Shown here: positions 12,109-24,642 of the stretch, piece by piece
Numbering within the stretch: the stretch's first letter is position 1
Layout of the letters: each line of letters starts with the position of its first letter
DNA from: Pithys albifrons albifrons
Taxonomy: Eukaryota; Chordata; Aves; Passeriformes; Thamnophilidae
Assembly (NCBI RefSeq): GCF_047495875.1
Contig: NC_092460.1
Span: 34,203,054 to 34,267,053, forward strand
Length of the DNA stretch: 64,000 bases
Direction: 5' to 3'
Notes under the pieces: model-generated
The model's database searches: none
What the model saw: only the letters and a program-made list of their open reading frames with translations
What the model was told of the DNA's origin: nothing
Position numbers and translations under genes: made by a program

Positions 12109-12176
12109 TTGTAAATTGCTTGGATATTCAGCATGATGAAAGGTGTTACATAAATGACAGTTATTAATATAATAGT
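12109..12176 (+). repeat. ancient SINE/LINE 3'-tail remnant
   Basis: The pattern gtaaattgcttggatattca, followed by gatgaaaggtgttacataaatgacagttatta, matches the amniote tail type of a growth-like 'gtaaagcgctttga' core, then gatgaaaggcgctatataa and TTATT. Several old MIR/CORE-SINE and L2/L3-related elements share this tail. The exact family cannot be fixed from so short a piece. Confidence 0.45.
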
Positions 12177-13299
12177 GGCAAATGGGTCAGGAGGAAGATT
12201 TCAGTACTGACTTAGGCTGTTGTTTGAAGCCAACATCAAATATTGGTCAAGGTTTGGATACTGATGCCTTCAAAGAATAAATAAGATACTCACCTCTTTA
12301 AAACTACAAGTCCACCAGGAATTACAAATGGTTTCTGTAGTTCGAAGAAGATCTTAGAAGAAACTTTTCAGAGAAAAACTTCAAACAAAAATGGTAATAT
12401 TTCTTTATATTTGGTGCAGTCTGGGATCAAAATTTTGTGTTTGTGCTGTAATATGCACTAACTCATTACTGCCAAAGAAATTGCAACACTTGTAAAGCAA
12501 GTCATTCCAAAGCAAAGCATAAAAGGTACTTGGGAATGTCTGGTACCCCCATGGCCAAGGAACTGTAAAGATATAAATTAAATTAACATTTTCGGTAAGA
12601 AAATAAATTATTAAAAGCAACCTGAAACATGCATCACAAAGTTTCCCATTACAATCCAGGCAGCAGTCTTGTGATTTTACAGAGCATTCCACTGTCATAC
12701 ATGGAGGTGTAGAAGGGTAAGTGCACCATCCAAATTCACCCATCCTAAACAAAGATCATAACCCTGACCAAGTTCAACAATTATGTATAAACACACATGC
12801 ACGAACATGCCCATCCACAGACACCAAGCTCCCTGCAATTCAACCTGCCCAGCAATCATTCACAGATCACGAACAGGCATCACTTTCCCAACCTTGTTCT
12901 AAAAGAGATTGTAGCAACCAAGCAAGCACACCACTTCACAAGAAATAAAGTGGAATTGCTCCCAGATTTGAAGTCAAAGAAGATATCAAAAGTAAGGAGT
13001 ATGTAATTACACAAATGGCAATTTATCAAAAGAGAAACTGCCTGAGCCAGTGGCTACCAATTCAGAGGCGGAGGCCTTGACAACTGGGGTCACAAGCCTA
13101 ACTAAAATTAATTCAGAGAAGTTGGGCTCACAAACAGAAGTGTGACTCCTACGCCTATCAACAAGGCAAAACCCTGGAAGCTGTTTAAAGGTAAAGGCCT
13201 GGCTATTAATGGATTCAAAGAGTTTCACAAAGCTTGTGAGAAATAAGGCAGTAACTGGTTATACACACAGAGTGCATCTTTTGTCAACATTTCTCATGG

Positions 13300-13304
13300 A
13301 ATGG
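13300..13304. repeat. left target-site duplication of the solo LTR
   Basis: AATGG directly before the LTR's TG terminus, matched exactly at 13885-13889. Confidence 0.85.
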
Positions 13305-13884
13305 TGCTATGGGTTTAGCTAATTAGGCCTAAATTTAGGCTTTAGATTTCAGACTAGGCCTGAGACTATCAGCTGACTTGAGCTGGGCTGGGCTAGCTGA
13401 CAGCTGACTTCTTCTAGCCAATGGTATTCTATACCATATTCCGACATCATCTCAAAGTGTAGGAGCGGCTTGTTAGTTCCTTCAAGCTGTGGTCCCAGCA
13501 GGATGCACCGTGCCACAGGAGGCCCAGGCCCAGCACTGGCTCATCACCGTGTTATCTTAGGGAAGCAAAATCTTTCTTCTTAGTCCTTCTCTCTGTTTGG
13601 GTCTGTCTCTGGGGAACTGAGTACTCTGGAGTCATTTGTAGTTAGAATGGTGCGGTTTGTGTTTGATGGGGAGTGGGGAGTTATTTTTTGTTATATCTAA
13701 CTTGTGTATTACGTTCTAGTTTTCTTTTAATTTTCTCATTTCTGTATAAATATATATAGTTAGTTCAAGTTTAAATCCTAGAGCCTCCAGTTTTCTTTTC
13801 CTTGCTCCCTTTTCTTGGCAGGGGGAGGGAGGCTCTAACTCTCTGTGTTAGGCAATTGGCATTTTGCCAACTCACCCCAAGACA
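13305..13884 (+). mobile_element. solo LTR of an endogenous retrovirus (ERVL-like), 5-bp TSD
   Basis: A 580-bp element begins TGCTATGGG and ends CCAAGACA, so it has the TG...CA ends of a retroviral LTR. It is flanked on both sides by AATGG (13300-13304 and 13885-13889), a perfect 5-bp target-site duplication. No internal gag, pol or env sequence or primer-binding site adjoins it, so it is a solo LTR left by recombination between two LTRs. A TATAAATATATATA stretch lies at 13745-13758, and a perfect hairpin TTGGCA-TTT-TGCCAA at 13856-13870 near the end. The 5-bp duplication and general look suggest the avian ERVL class. Class and orientation are inferred. Confidence 0.85.
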
Positions 13885-13889
13885 AATGG
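13885..13889. repeat. right target-site duplication of the solo LTR
   Basis: AATGG directly after the LTR's CA terminus, matched exactly at 13300-13304. Confidence 0.85.
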
Positions 13890-16444
13890 TTATCCATAAA
13901 ATATAAGCAGTGTGGTTACAATTCATTGGTTTGGGGGAAATGGGGTAAGGAAAGAGGTGTCAAAAGTAAAGTACTACAAAAGTGATCCTTGCTCATTGAG
14001 TTACAAAAATTAATTCCCATAGGAATACAGTATTGTTAATGTAAAAAGGAACTCCCATGAGATTATACTCCTGTTAATGCTATTAACTGTTTCAATAGAT
14101 TCCCCTCATGGTAAAAAAAGAGGAAAAAAACCCCACAAAAAACCTCACACACCTATACTCAAATCTGGGGTGATTCAAAGGGACATTTGAGAAGAACCTT
14201 CCTGACACAGAAACGTGGCAAGGTACATTTTTCTGCTTCTTGTATTCCTAGCAATCCAAGCAATAAATAAATAGGCATTTAAGAGAGAGAGTTCAGGCCA
14301 GCTCAAGCGATTTCCTAGGCCAAGTCAAAACACCATGCCCCCCAAAGTCATCTGATATACTAAATAGCAGTTCCAAAGGTTTGTGACTGTACTCAAGCCT
14401 CAGAAATGTATATCAGGATATAAGGAAGGCTAAGGAATCCAGATTTACAGAACATTTCCGTAAGGCTTCAGTAACTCTTTGGTGTAGCCAGGCCAAATAT
14501 AGAGTGAACCTGGTTAATTTATGGGTTTTGGTGGAAATTATGCAAAATGTGGTGGTGGTTTCAGCTGAGTTTCCTTCCTGGGTTTCGGTTTTATTCAAAG
14601 CATGGACTCTAAGGGAAACTAAAGGGACATGAAACCATGCAAGATGAAACTTAAGTAAGTTTTGCATGAACACTGAAAAGAAGGAGCTGATTTCATCAAG
14701 TGGGGAGAAAGGCAAAAGTCCCAGTCAACGAACAGTCCTGGGGTTTAAAATATACTACATATAATACTAGTTCTTCACCGCTGCTATCTCTGAGACGTTA
14801 TTCCTCATACCTCACATACAACTGAGAAATTCAAGGTCAAGAGAAATTACTTTCATTCATGGAAGTTTACAGATTTTTAGTTGGAAGAACATCACCCCAT
14901 ATCATCCATTAATGTTTTCAGACAACTGTTAAAGTGATAGAACTTTATTTGTTCAGTTTTAAACCACTTACACTTATATCCTTCTACCCACTATCATCAT
15001 CCTTGACTGCTTGCAGAAACAACATATCATGAATCTATAACAACATTTTCATTTCGTTTGTGGCATGGACTTTTGTCTGGTTAAATGTCTAAATTACTCC
15101 CACTTATAGGTTATCCACAAACGGACTGAGAGCTGAACCCATTTGAGAATTAGCTTTTAACAGCTGACCTGGTGCCTCGGCAAGTGTTTTGCACAGTCTC
15201 CTGGGAAAAAGCACATTCATGAGCAAGCCTGGAATCACAAACATTACACCAGGAAAGGCAAAGCAAGCTAATACTTATCACATAGTGAGTTCAACTGCCC
15301 TACTGCTACAACACTGCTCAGTGGCCAAGAGGCAGAATAGCATGGACTATTATTTGCAGAGAGAGCCATCTGCCTGCCATCACACTGGAGGGTGAAATCA
15401 CCTACCAGCATGTAAGAACATAAAGAAATGACAGAGTTTCACACGAGAAATATGAAGGGAGAAAAAAAGACAAAAGCTAGCAAAAAGTAAACCAAAAATT
15501 AATTATTTTGATCTGGATCTGAGCTTGCCATCAGATCTATTAACATCATAGCCCAAATAATTATAGGGTTTCCCACTACCCTCACTCACACTGCTACTGT
15601 GTTTTTATAAATTGCTATGTTACATAAAACACTGTGTATTTTTAATGTCCCTGTAGTATCTGAGCAATTATATGCATTATAGCTCTGCATTTTCACATCA
15701 CTGAGGAATGATGGCTTCAATTCACCACCTCTGTGCTGATGACTCCCACATCTCGCTCCCAACCAATCTTGTTCTAGCTAAACACACATTTCAGCCAGTT
15801 TTGCTTCAACTTGCAACTGTTAAAATCTTTTTGCCGTCTGCTACTGAAGACTCAACAGCAGTGACTTCAGACATGCTGATGGGACAGAACTTTTTCTTTT
15901 TTGATACTTGCCTTTAAAAAGAGACAAGATTATGAAATATCTAATGGAATTTCTGGTTATCTACAATTAAAGTCTAAGGTACTAGAAAAGGTCAGAGACT
16001 GTTTTTGGACTCAGTACGTAAACTCCTCAATAAGTGATTTTTTTTTTTAATCATCATTATGGGTTTTAACAGATAAAAACAATGAAGCACCACTCCTTCC
16101 ATCTGGCTGGTAAAACTATGTACCAGCAAGTTCAGCTCACTAGAGACCAACACCAAATTTACACCTCCTACCTAGTAAAGATTATCAAGTAAGTCTCTAA
16201 CAGCTTGAGGAAACAAAGACCAAAATAAACCAGGAAAAACAGTAATAAATATAAGTACCTGCACAGATCCTGCAGCTCCCTTCTCTGCTTCCATCCATGT
16301 TGCCCTCCTTTCTCCCAATGCATATACCCATGGAAAGAGTACACAGAACCAGCTATTAGTCATTCCCTCAGCTCAGGTGTCAACATTTAGCTCAATCAAT
16401 CACTAATTAGTAACTGAAGCCCTTCCTCCTTTGATTTTCCCCAG

Positions 16445-16585
16445 ACTTGCAGAGGTTGCCTGGGGCTACACAGAGAAGGGAGGTGTTTTGGCAAAGGACC
16501 CTTGGAAGAGGTGGAGTTAAAAGAGGTGAAGCTGAAGGAACATGAGGCAGATGTAGAATCAAACTCAGGGTGTCTCCTTTCTCCT
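16445..16585 (-). repeat. possible MIR-like SINE remnant
   Basis: On the plus strand, ttgcctggggctacacagag and, further on, gcagatgtagaatcaaactc followed by agggtgtctcc resemble the reverse complement of a MIR body and its tRNA-related B-box region. Spacing is disturbed and similarity is weak. Confidence 0.25.
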
Positions 16586-17939
16586 CTTGCTTCTATCTTT
16601 TCATACCATAGGAAATCATGATCCCAGTGAAAAGTGTATTGGTCAGTTAATAAAGAGGAAATGCAACTTTGGTGTAGCAGTTCTTATTTCATCAATTAAA
16701 TAATGTCACCGTGGCATCTCCATCATTCCATCAAGTGTGCTGGTGCTTCACGGATATGGCATGCAGGCCATAGCACAGTCAGGATATGTTCCTGTCTAGT
16801 TAGTTATCCCATAGGTCTTCCACACTATGTAATATAGCAGCATCCAAAACATGCTAAGTAGCTGCTCAAATTTCAGTTCCTGCCTAAAGAATACTTATGT
16901 TGTTCCCTCATCAGTCCTGCCAAGCACAGCTTGCTTAGTTCACCCTGTTCTCAACCTGGAATTGTCAAGGAAGAACAGACTCAATGAAGGCTCAGAGCTT
17001 TTGCTCCAATGGGTGTAGAGAGAGAATTGAAGCTTCTCACGTCTTATCTAAGTGGTCCAAAACTCCTTCTGGAGAAAAGAGAAAAAGAAATCTAAACCTC
17101 TCTGGACTTTCACACAATTTTCCCAGCTCTCCCGTCTGTTACACAGACTAGACATTTTGCAGATTTCTTGGAGAACTTCCTGGCAACCACCAGCAATCAC
17201 CAGGGCAGGATGCATATGTGTTAAACTGAAATCTTAAACAAAATAATCTTTTTGAGCTTCAAACATTTTTTTTAAACTATGAGCTCTGAAAAGTGGTTTA
17301 GTATTATTATTTCACTGCAGCTACTTCAACCATGCCCCAAAGGCTTAGGGGTCCCTAATGTGGTGTTAATATTGACCTTCTAGGAAAAAATTGCACAGGT
17401 CTTTTATTCTGGGCATCTTATTTCTATTATAGTAGTTTTTCTTTCACTGTATGCTGTTGTGATTCAGATCTAAATTCAGATTCATTTTTTCAGGCACATG
17501 CACCTAAACAGACTCTTCTTGATTATTAAGTCAAACAACTTGGGGTCCACAAGGTCAATGGCTCAGTTTGTTTCAGAGCTGTTAATCAAGCAACAATTAA
17601 TACACTGAGCAAAGGAGACATTGTCAGTTAAGAGTCAATAAAAGGACCATCTCTTTGCGAATCCCTAAGAGCTTAACAGCTTTCTCTTGGATGGATGGCA
17701 GGTACCATGAAACATCTAAGTGTGACACCACATCACTGTTAATGTGTAGTTAGTTGTTTTTATATTCAAAGGGATCGTGGAAATTCACATCTTTCACTAA
17801 GATTTCTCCTTAACAAACAATACCAGCAGCTTCAGGGGCACAGTGGTGACATGAGGTGTGAACTGACAGTAACTCATGCCACATAAACCCCTACCCCTTT
17901 CACAGGCAGGACCTCAAAACTGCTGCCACAAATAATACA

Positions 17940-18130
17940 AAATAATTCACAGTGTTGCAAAATCAAAGTATATTTTGCAAAATTACTTGGCATCGTTAAT
18001 AAACTTGTTATTAACTCATGAGAAAAATCGCCTTAAAAGCCCTGATTAATTTATAGGTTTTAACCAATAAATGTGTTCTTGCTATGCTGTTATTTGCCCC
18101 AGTATACAAGTTGGTAAATAATGAGATAAT
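17940..18130. promoter_or_regulatory. candidate AT-rich conserved non-coding element
   Basis: The block holds clustered homeodomain-type cores (GTTAATAAAC, TTATTAACTC, GATTAATTTAT) and no recognisable repeat or open frame. It directly precedes ordinary unique DNA and the purine tract. Function is inferred from motif density only. Confidence 0.2.
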
Positions 18131-18331
18131 ATCATTTCCCTTAACTACCTAGGACTGGTGAATTTTATGGATACCTACACCTACTTGCAGCAAAGACAGA
18201 AAATGAGATTAAGCTGCTTGCAGAAAGCCACAGAGGAAGCTGCTGCCTGTGATGGGATAAGACCACAAGTGATAATTTGGTGCCCGTTCTGCCTGTCTAT
18301 AGTTCTTCACTTGTCTTGGGAGTTGCACATT

Positions 18332-18583
<252 letters not shown>

Positions 18584-20695
18584 TATCTGAAAGTGTTAAA
18601 ATTAAGTGTAACAAGAACCAGGCTTCAATAGAGTGGGAGAGCAGTGAACCAAACAGGAGAAAGTGAGAGTCACCATGTACTAGAAAAAGAGACCAAAGGA
18701 GGCACTACAAGAGGGCTGGAGATGGAGTAACACTATAATTACTCAAAATCCAACTGTTAAATCTTGCTTTGCTTTCCAGAGTAAATTGGTGACAGAAGAA
18801 GTCAAATTCTGGATTAGTGCAGAGAGGCATCTGTATGCTTGAAACAAATGTAAAGCTGGGAATGCTGAAGCCAGTGGGAGTTTGAAGTACTCGGCACCTC
18901 CTTGGGGACACGTATCCTGCTATGAGAAGTGCGAGCACAGCACATCTGGGCATAACCACACCGAGCTGGAACTGAACTCCCTCAGACAACAACAGTGCTT
19001 ACAGTGCAGAGATTGAGGCTTCAGAAAGCCCTTATGAACACCTATTCTCCCACAAACAAAATTTCTACAAATATTATGCATTACAAAGGAACTAAGACTC
19101 ATGCTAAAATGAGGGAATTCCCATCGGGAGCTCAATCTTAAATATTACCTCTAAAAATCAGGGACAGAGCAAATGCCATCAGACCTCTGGTGGATCCAGT
19201 AAAAGCTATTAAAGTCTCAAACAAAAAACCACAAATGCTGAGCCCTCCTCAATTCCTCTTCAAGACTAATAACTGGTAGGTAAGTAAACTTAAATAGCTA
19301 ATGGAAAGCATGAAAATGGTAAGAAGCTGCTCAATAATTCTTTGCTGAAGGAAAAGTAGGATAAAAATGATTTATGTATATTCTCTGTGATCCTGCTGTA
19401 AAAATCTCAGGCAAAATACACAAATCATTATTTTATTTAAAGGAAAGTGGGAACAAAAACGTAATAATCATAGCTATTTGATCTAATTATTCCTAAAGGA
19501 ATCCATAAGAGACTAGAAAATGTATAAAGACCACCACTCCTGATCTGCTACCTGGGGAGAATAAAAATCATTCTAGTAGGAAACACAGGTGAAAAATAAT
19601 GAAATTAGCATCTCCAAATTGTTTAAAAAAGGATCTTCAGCCTAAAGAGAATCGACAGCATAGCTTTAAGGATAGATAAATGGCTGCCTTAAGGATCTGT
19701 CTTACCTCCTCTTTTTTTTTTTAAGTAATACCTTAATTTGCATAGTAATAACCCAATTATTGTAAGATTAGGTGACAGAAATCTCATTATTACTGTTCCT
19801 ACAAAACAGTCGATATTCCGTTCAGTACCCTCTAATGTTACACACCTTAAAACATAATTATTCCAATATATGCTCATTCATCTTTAATGCAATTTCTTTA
19901 ATAATAATAAAAAAGACTCTTCCTGTAATTGTTAGGGGGTTTTGGTTGAATATATTAGTGCTAAAACATGATTTTCCTCCTTCAGGCTGCTATAGAAACA
20001 AGCAAAGCCAACCAACTGCTTGGGGGCATGCTCCCTCCCCTCTCCCAAGAGGGAGTCCACCAAGAGGCCTAAAGCACATATGTTAAAATATGTTGCAACA
20101 ACTCTCTCTCTCCATCTCCCCACTCCCTGCTTCTTCCCACGCTGAGAGCTGGTCATAAGACAAGCTTGCAAACAAAATCAAATATATAGCAGCATCAGGC
20201 TTCTGAGAGTTATTTGTGTTCAGGGCTTGCTGTAACAGGGAGAGGGGGAAGGGTTGTGTTTTTACGGCTACAGGGGGAGAAATCAAAGCGAGCGCACAGA
20301 AGCATGAGGCTCACCTGCCACAGGCATTCTCAGTTCCAATTACAAAGATAATAAATGAGATTAAGTGGTCAGTTACCAGATTAACAACAGAAAGGAAATG
20401 GGGGAAGGAGATAGGGCTGGCTCCACCAGAAGAACCCAGCCCTACACATGTTCCGCTTCAAAAGCATGTCATGAGCAGTTAGGAGAGTGTAGACAGCAGC
20501 CACTGCCTTGCCAGTCCCATCCAGCTCAGTGATGCAAGGAAAGGCTAGAGAGTCTTTTACAGGCAAATATTCCCTACCACTCCTTCACATCCAAGAGAGG
20601 CTGCAAACAACTGAGACTTGGTACCACCAGCTATGTACTAGGAACCCGCACTCACTGCTCCAAGTTCAGTGCTTAATATATATACATTAAGTGTT

Positions 20696-20698
<3 letters not shown>
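18584..20698. other. unassigned non-coding DNA
   Basis: No gene, RNA or transposon recognised. Short frames overlap on both strands without coding character. A T-run lies near 19711-19721. Confidence 0.5.

Positions 20699-20752
<54 letters not shown>
20699..20752. repeat. compound microsatellite (AT)19(GT)8
   Basis: A perfect AT array at 20699-20736 passes directly into a perfect GT array at 20737-20752. The frames reading Ile-Tyr and Cys-Val repeats here are simple-repeat artefacts. Confidence 0.97.
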
Positions 20753-23096
20753 TCGCAAAGTCCCTCTCCCCAACTACCAAGGGCATGTAGAGTGGGATTG
20801 CAGGAAAAGTTTGTGGATGCCATTCTTGGCAAAAACCACACAAATTCAGCTTGCTTGGCTTTCACTTGATCACTTATCCCACTACCCTGAAAGCAGTAAA
20901 TACAAGATGCAATTTCACAGGAGTTATTTACTGTTTAATTTTTGTGAAAGCCTTCTGTCAAAATGGCATGAAGGAGAAGTAATTTGGCTAAGCTCCGATT
21001 TTCAAAGTCCTTTACAATCACCAAGACACTGCAGGTCCGATTAAAAAGGGAAAGCGTGTGTAGCTGGAAACACTCCCTGGGTGGAAGAATTCCAGGGTTT
21101 TCGCAGGGTTGGGAACATAGCTTGCTGATCTTGGAGGTAGGCAGCCCACCTCCCACCCCCCAAACACTAAAGGGGCTAAACACAAGTGAGAGCAGCAGGG
21201 CTGCCTCTTTATGCTACCCTGGATTGCAGAGAAGGAGAAAATACCATGTGCCAGCACCAAGTCAGCAGGGAAAGGACCATCTCTGGCACTGCCCACAGGC
21301 CTGCATAAAGGACAAGTTCCAGTGCAGGACAGTCAGATCTTTTCCCTGAAGATTTTGACCACTAGCCTTATAGTTCTGGTTTTGAAAAGTTTCCAATTAT
21401 ACCATGTTTCACAGAAAGCAAATTAAAATGACTGTTTTTACTTGAAAATAAAATAAAGCTGTGAATATGCTAATGATTTTTCCTTACATTCTTATCATCT
21501 CATTTCATGCCTTTAAACAGAAAACCATGTGAATCTTACTATGAAAATTATCAACAAAGTAGAAACAGCCTTCCATCTTACACCAAAACTTGGAGGGCTG
21601 AGTTTATACCATCCTGACCCAATCTAACTGAAATTGAAAACTTTTCCTCTTCCATTAATAGCTTTTCCAATTCAGCAGTTCAAAGCCGCAATCCCTCACA
21701 GCCTATGCAAGGATTTGGGATCATTTTATAAATCTGTGTGGCAAATGAACATGAAAGAGAAACTCTCCTTATGGCTGGGAACTATCCTTTGGGGGGAAAA
21801 ATGTTATTAGCTTTTTAGAGAGCATTTGCAAGGGTAATTTGCACTACATCATCTTTTTTTATTGGCCTTGCAAGCAAGTGTTGAAACAATTTGCCTTATC
21901 ATATATATTCACTTTGAATAGGGACCTCATGTGAAATGCTCCTCTTGAAACAAGGAACAATGAGTTTGAAAACCAACACTAAAAAAGGTTGTGTGTGGCA
22001 ATAATTTATTTCAACAAATATAATCAAAGGAAAGGGGAAAAGCAAGAAGGAAAGGATAAATGAGAGAGGAAAGGAAAAGCTTCTGATTTAGCCTGTCATA
22101 ACTTAAGGCAGTTATGCCAAAGCTCCCAGTTTGGTCCAGCAATTTCACAGGTATTAAAACAGGAGGGTAAATCGCTACTCCTGGACATCATTTCTATTTC
22201 ATTTCTTCTTAACAGTCCTCAACCAAAGCCAGGGCCTCACTGCTTGAGACTCTGCACAAGAAATGGCAAAGAAACACCTTTACCACCCCCAGACAATTGC
22301 CAACAGACAGCCCTAAGTCAGGATTTCCATCAGCTGTAGCACACAGCAGCACAGGATGGAGCATTTGAAATTACAGAAGTCACTGGAAATCTTTCCCCTC
22401 TTTCAGTGCACTTTGACTCATGGAAGAAGCAAAGCTGCAGATTGCTCCTGAAAAAGTAACACTGAAACCTCCAAGCCATGTGACCTTGCTCTGTGGGACA
22501 GTTCTTCAATACAGAAGACTCTGAGCAAAGAGAATTGATCTCTTTTATGGTTTGGTACAACAAAACACAGAATGTGGAGCTCCAGCTCTGAAAATGGCAT
22601 TTCATTCTGCCAGGGCATACAGCTTCCATTTTAAGAAAGGAAAAACCTGCTAATGAATGACAAGGCAAGGAAACAATACTACACTTGCACTGAAGTTACA
22701 TATCACTTGAAGTTCAAGACCAGGGAAAGTACTTTCTTCTGCAGAAAACAGTACCAAAAAGACCTATGGAAGTGTAACAAGAAATAATAAAATCAAAAGT
22801 CACCAGTTACACATGTTTCTAGTGCTGATTCTTCCCTACAGCAAGAATTCAATTTGCAGACAACAGCTCTGCCAGGCAGTTTGCTAGTGCAGACCCTCTT
22901 CTTTTGGAGTTCAAGGGATCGCAAGGGGTGGTAAGAGTCTGTTGTTCACAGGCTGAAACAATTTACTTGTTCAGTTGCTGCAACTTTTGAATCTCCCGTC
23001 CCAGCGCTGCACTGGGTACACTAACCAAAATTTACCCAACAATATTACTTACTCTCAATTTTTCAATTAAATGCATTTTAATTGAGAAAAAAACCC

Positions 23097-23151
23097 CAAA
23101 CAAACAAACAAACAAAAAACCAACCAACCAACCAACCAACCAACCAACCAA
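23097..23151. repeat. (CAAA)5 and (CCAA)8 microsatellite
   Basis: Five CAAA units (23097-23116) are followed by a short A-run and eight CCAA units (23120-23151), preceded by poly-A and CCCC interruptions. Confidence 0.95.
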
Positions 23152-24552
23152 TGGAAACTTGTTCATTTCAGTAGCAAAATTCTCAAGCCTAGAATAACTG
23201 AGTTAAAAAAAAAAAAAAGAAAAAACCCCCAAAACACCCCACAGGCCAGCAGGACAGACGCTCATCCAAGCTGAGAGTTCAAACTCTGCTTCAGATGAGA
23301 ACCCTGGACAATGATTCTACATGTCTTGTGGGAGCATGTTAACCTCTGGGCTATGAAGTGGTGCCTTTCTCTCAAGGTTAGATTTTACTTCTGGGAGAGT
23401 GAGCTTTTTGTTTGGGATTTTTTTAAAGTGAAAATTCCTGAAAGCCTCCTTTTTCATTCTGATTCAGAAAGAGACAAGAACAGAAGGAAGTTTTAAGGTT
23501 ATTTAAAAGTACAATGGACCAGTAGTTTCAACTTTCACAAAACAACATGGTGGCATTTAAATCAGCATAACCCCCTTGACTTGTCTATTTTTCGGCTTGA
23601 CCCAACAGAAACAGGAATGATGTAGGGTTATGTCTAATGAAAACTGAGAAGTGAAGCTGACCAGCAAAAGAGAACGATTAGTTTTTCAGAAATTCTTGCT
23701 TAAGGTAAGAAAAAACCCAAACCCCCAAAAACCACTCACATCAAATTCTTTAAAACATTTGTGCATGCAAAGCTCTAGATTCAAGTCACATGTCCTTAGA
23801 TAAATTCTCACTGGCTCCTGAGATATATCTGTGACAGTTTTTCCTCATCTTTGGGGACATTTCACTCCATAATCACTGCATACATAAAAAAAAAAAAGAC
23901 AATCTCTGCTTCACTTGCTCATGACAGAACTGCCACTTGTTTACTTGCAGTAGTAAGGTAAGCCCACTTGACCTCGTGTCATCAGCTTGGAAGGAAATAT
24001 GTTTTATACATTGAAATCCTCACCAATATTAACTTCAGCAGTAGAACTTGTCTCTCAAACTGACCCATATATAAAATGAACCAAAAATATGCACAGATAA
24101 GAGTATGGGAGAAGACAGACAGACAGTAAAATAAATGAATAAAACCCTCAAGCCATTGTACACATTTCTTATTGATGCTTTGGTCAGCACTATGGTCCAT
24201 CATAAATTGAACAAAGCAATTTCTGGGAGCTTTGAACAGCTATTTAAGACCAAAGCTTAGTTACAATTCATGTAAAAAGTCAAACTGAAGCATCAAAGTG
24301 CATGACTACATTTTTAACCAAGCCTGGGATATTCTGTTTTAATTGCATGAACTATTTCTTCCTCCTTATCATGTCCATCATCAAGAGTCAGTATTTGGCT
24401 GCTCTGCAGTACTTTGTAGTGTTTCCAAATGAAGACACATATGATGACATAGATACAGCTCCCATACATGTGGGTCCATCTGCTTGCTGCCAACACAACA
24501 TACTTGTTAATTATTGCATTAATATTTAGTTGTGACAAAAATAGACCCATAT

Positions 24553-24642
24553 TCAGCAAGCACTGAGAACACTTGAGTAAATGCTTACTAAAGTCCTCAA
24601 AGTTAGCCAGGTGCTTAAATATCAAGCTGAATCAGGCCCAAA
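24553..24642. repeat. fragment of an ancient palindromic amniote repeat
   Basis: The sequence contains cagcaagcactgag, then cttgagtaaatgcttac, then caggtgcttaaat and gctgaatcaggcccaaag. It follows the pattern of an old dispersed repeat in reptiles and birds, built of inverted 'gcaaagcacttaagcat...' arms that ends in a 'gctgaatcagggcc' word. The copy at 45710-45823 has the same words. The family name is not certain. Confidence 0.45.

Larger units (their letters stand above)
10321..13304. other. unassigned AT-rich non-coding DNA
   Basis: No coding gene recognised. It contains the ancient SINE/LINE tail at 12109-12176. The longest open frame (minus strand, 12405-12752, 115 codons) has no recognisable domain. 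The block from 11980 to 12110 just before the ancient tail is compact and repeat-free, and may be conserved. Confidence 0.5.
13890..18331. other. unassigned non-coding DNA
   Basis: No gene recognised. It includes a weak MIR-like fragment (16445-16585) and two AT-rich, repeat-free blocks (17530-17700 and 17940-18130) dense in TAAT cores that may be conserved elements. Confidence 0.5.

Noticed and set aside
20669..21044. Frames with Ile-Tyr and Cys-Val repeats
   Set aside because: They are translations of the (AT)n(GT)n microsatellite.
21144..21163. C-rich run as a possible minus-strand G-quadruplex
   Set aside because: One of the four runs has only two bases, so the standard rule is not met.
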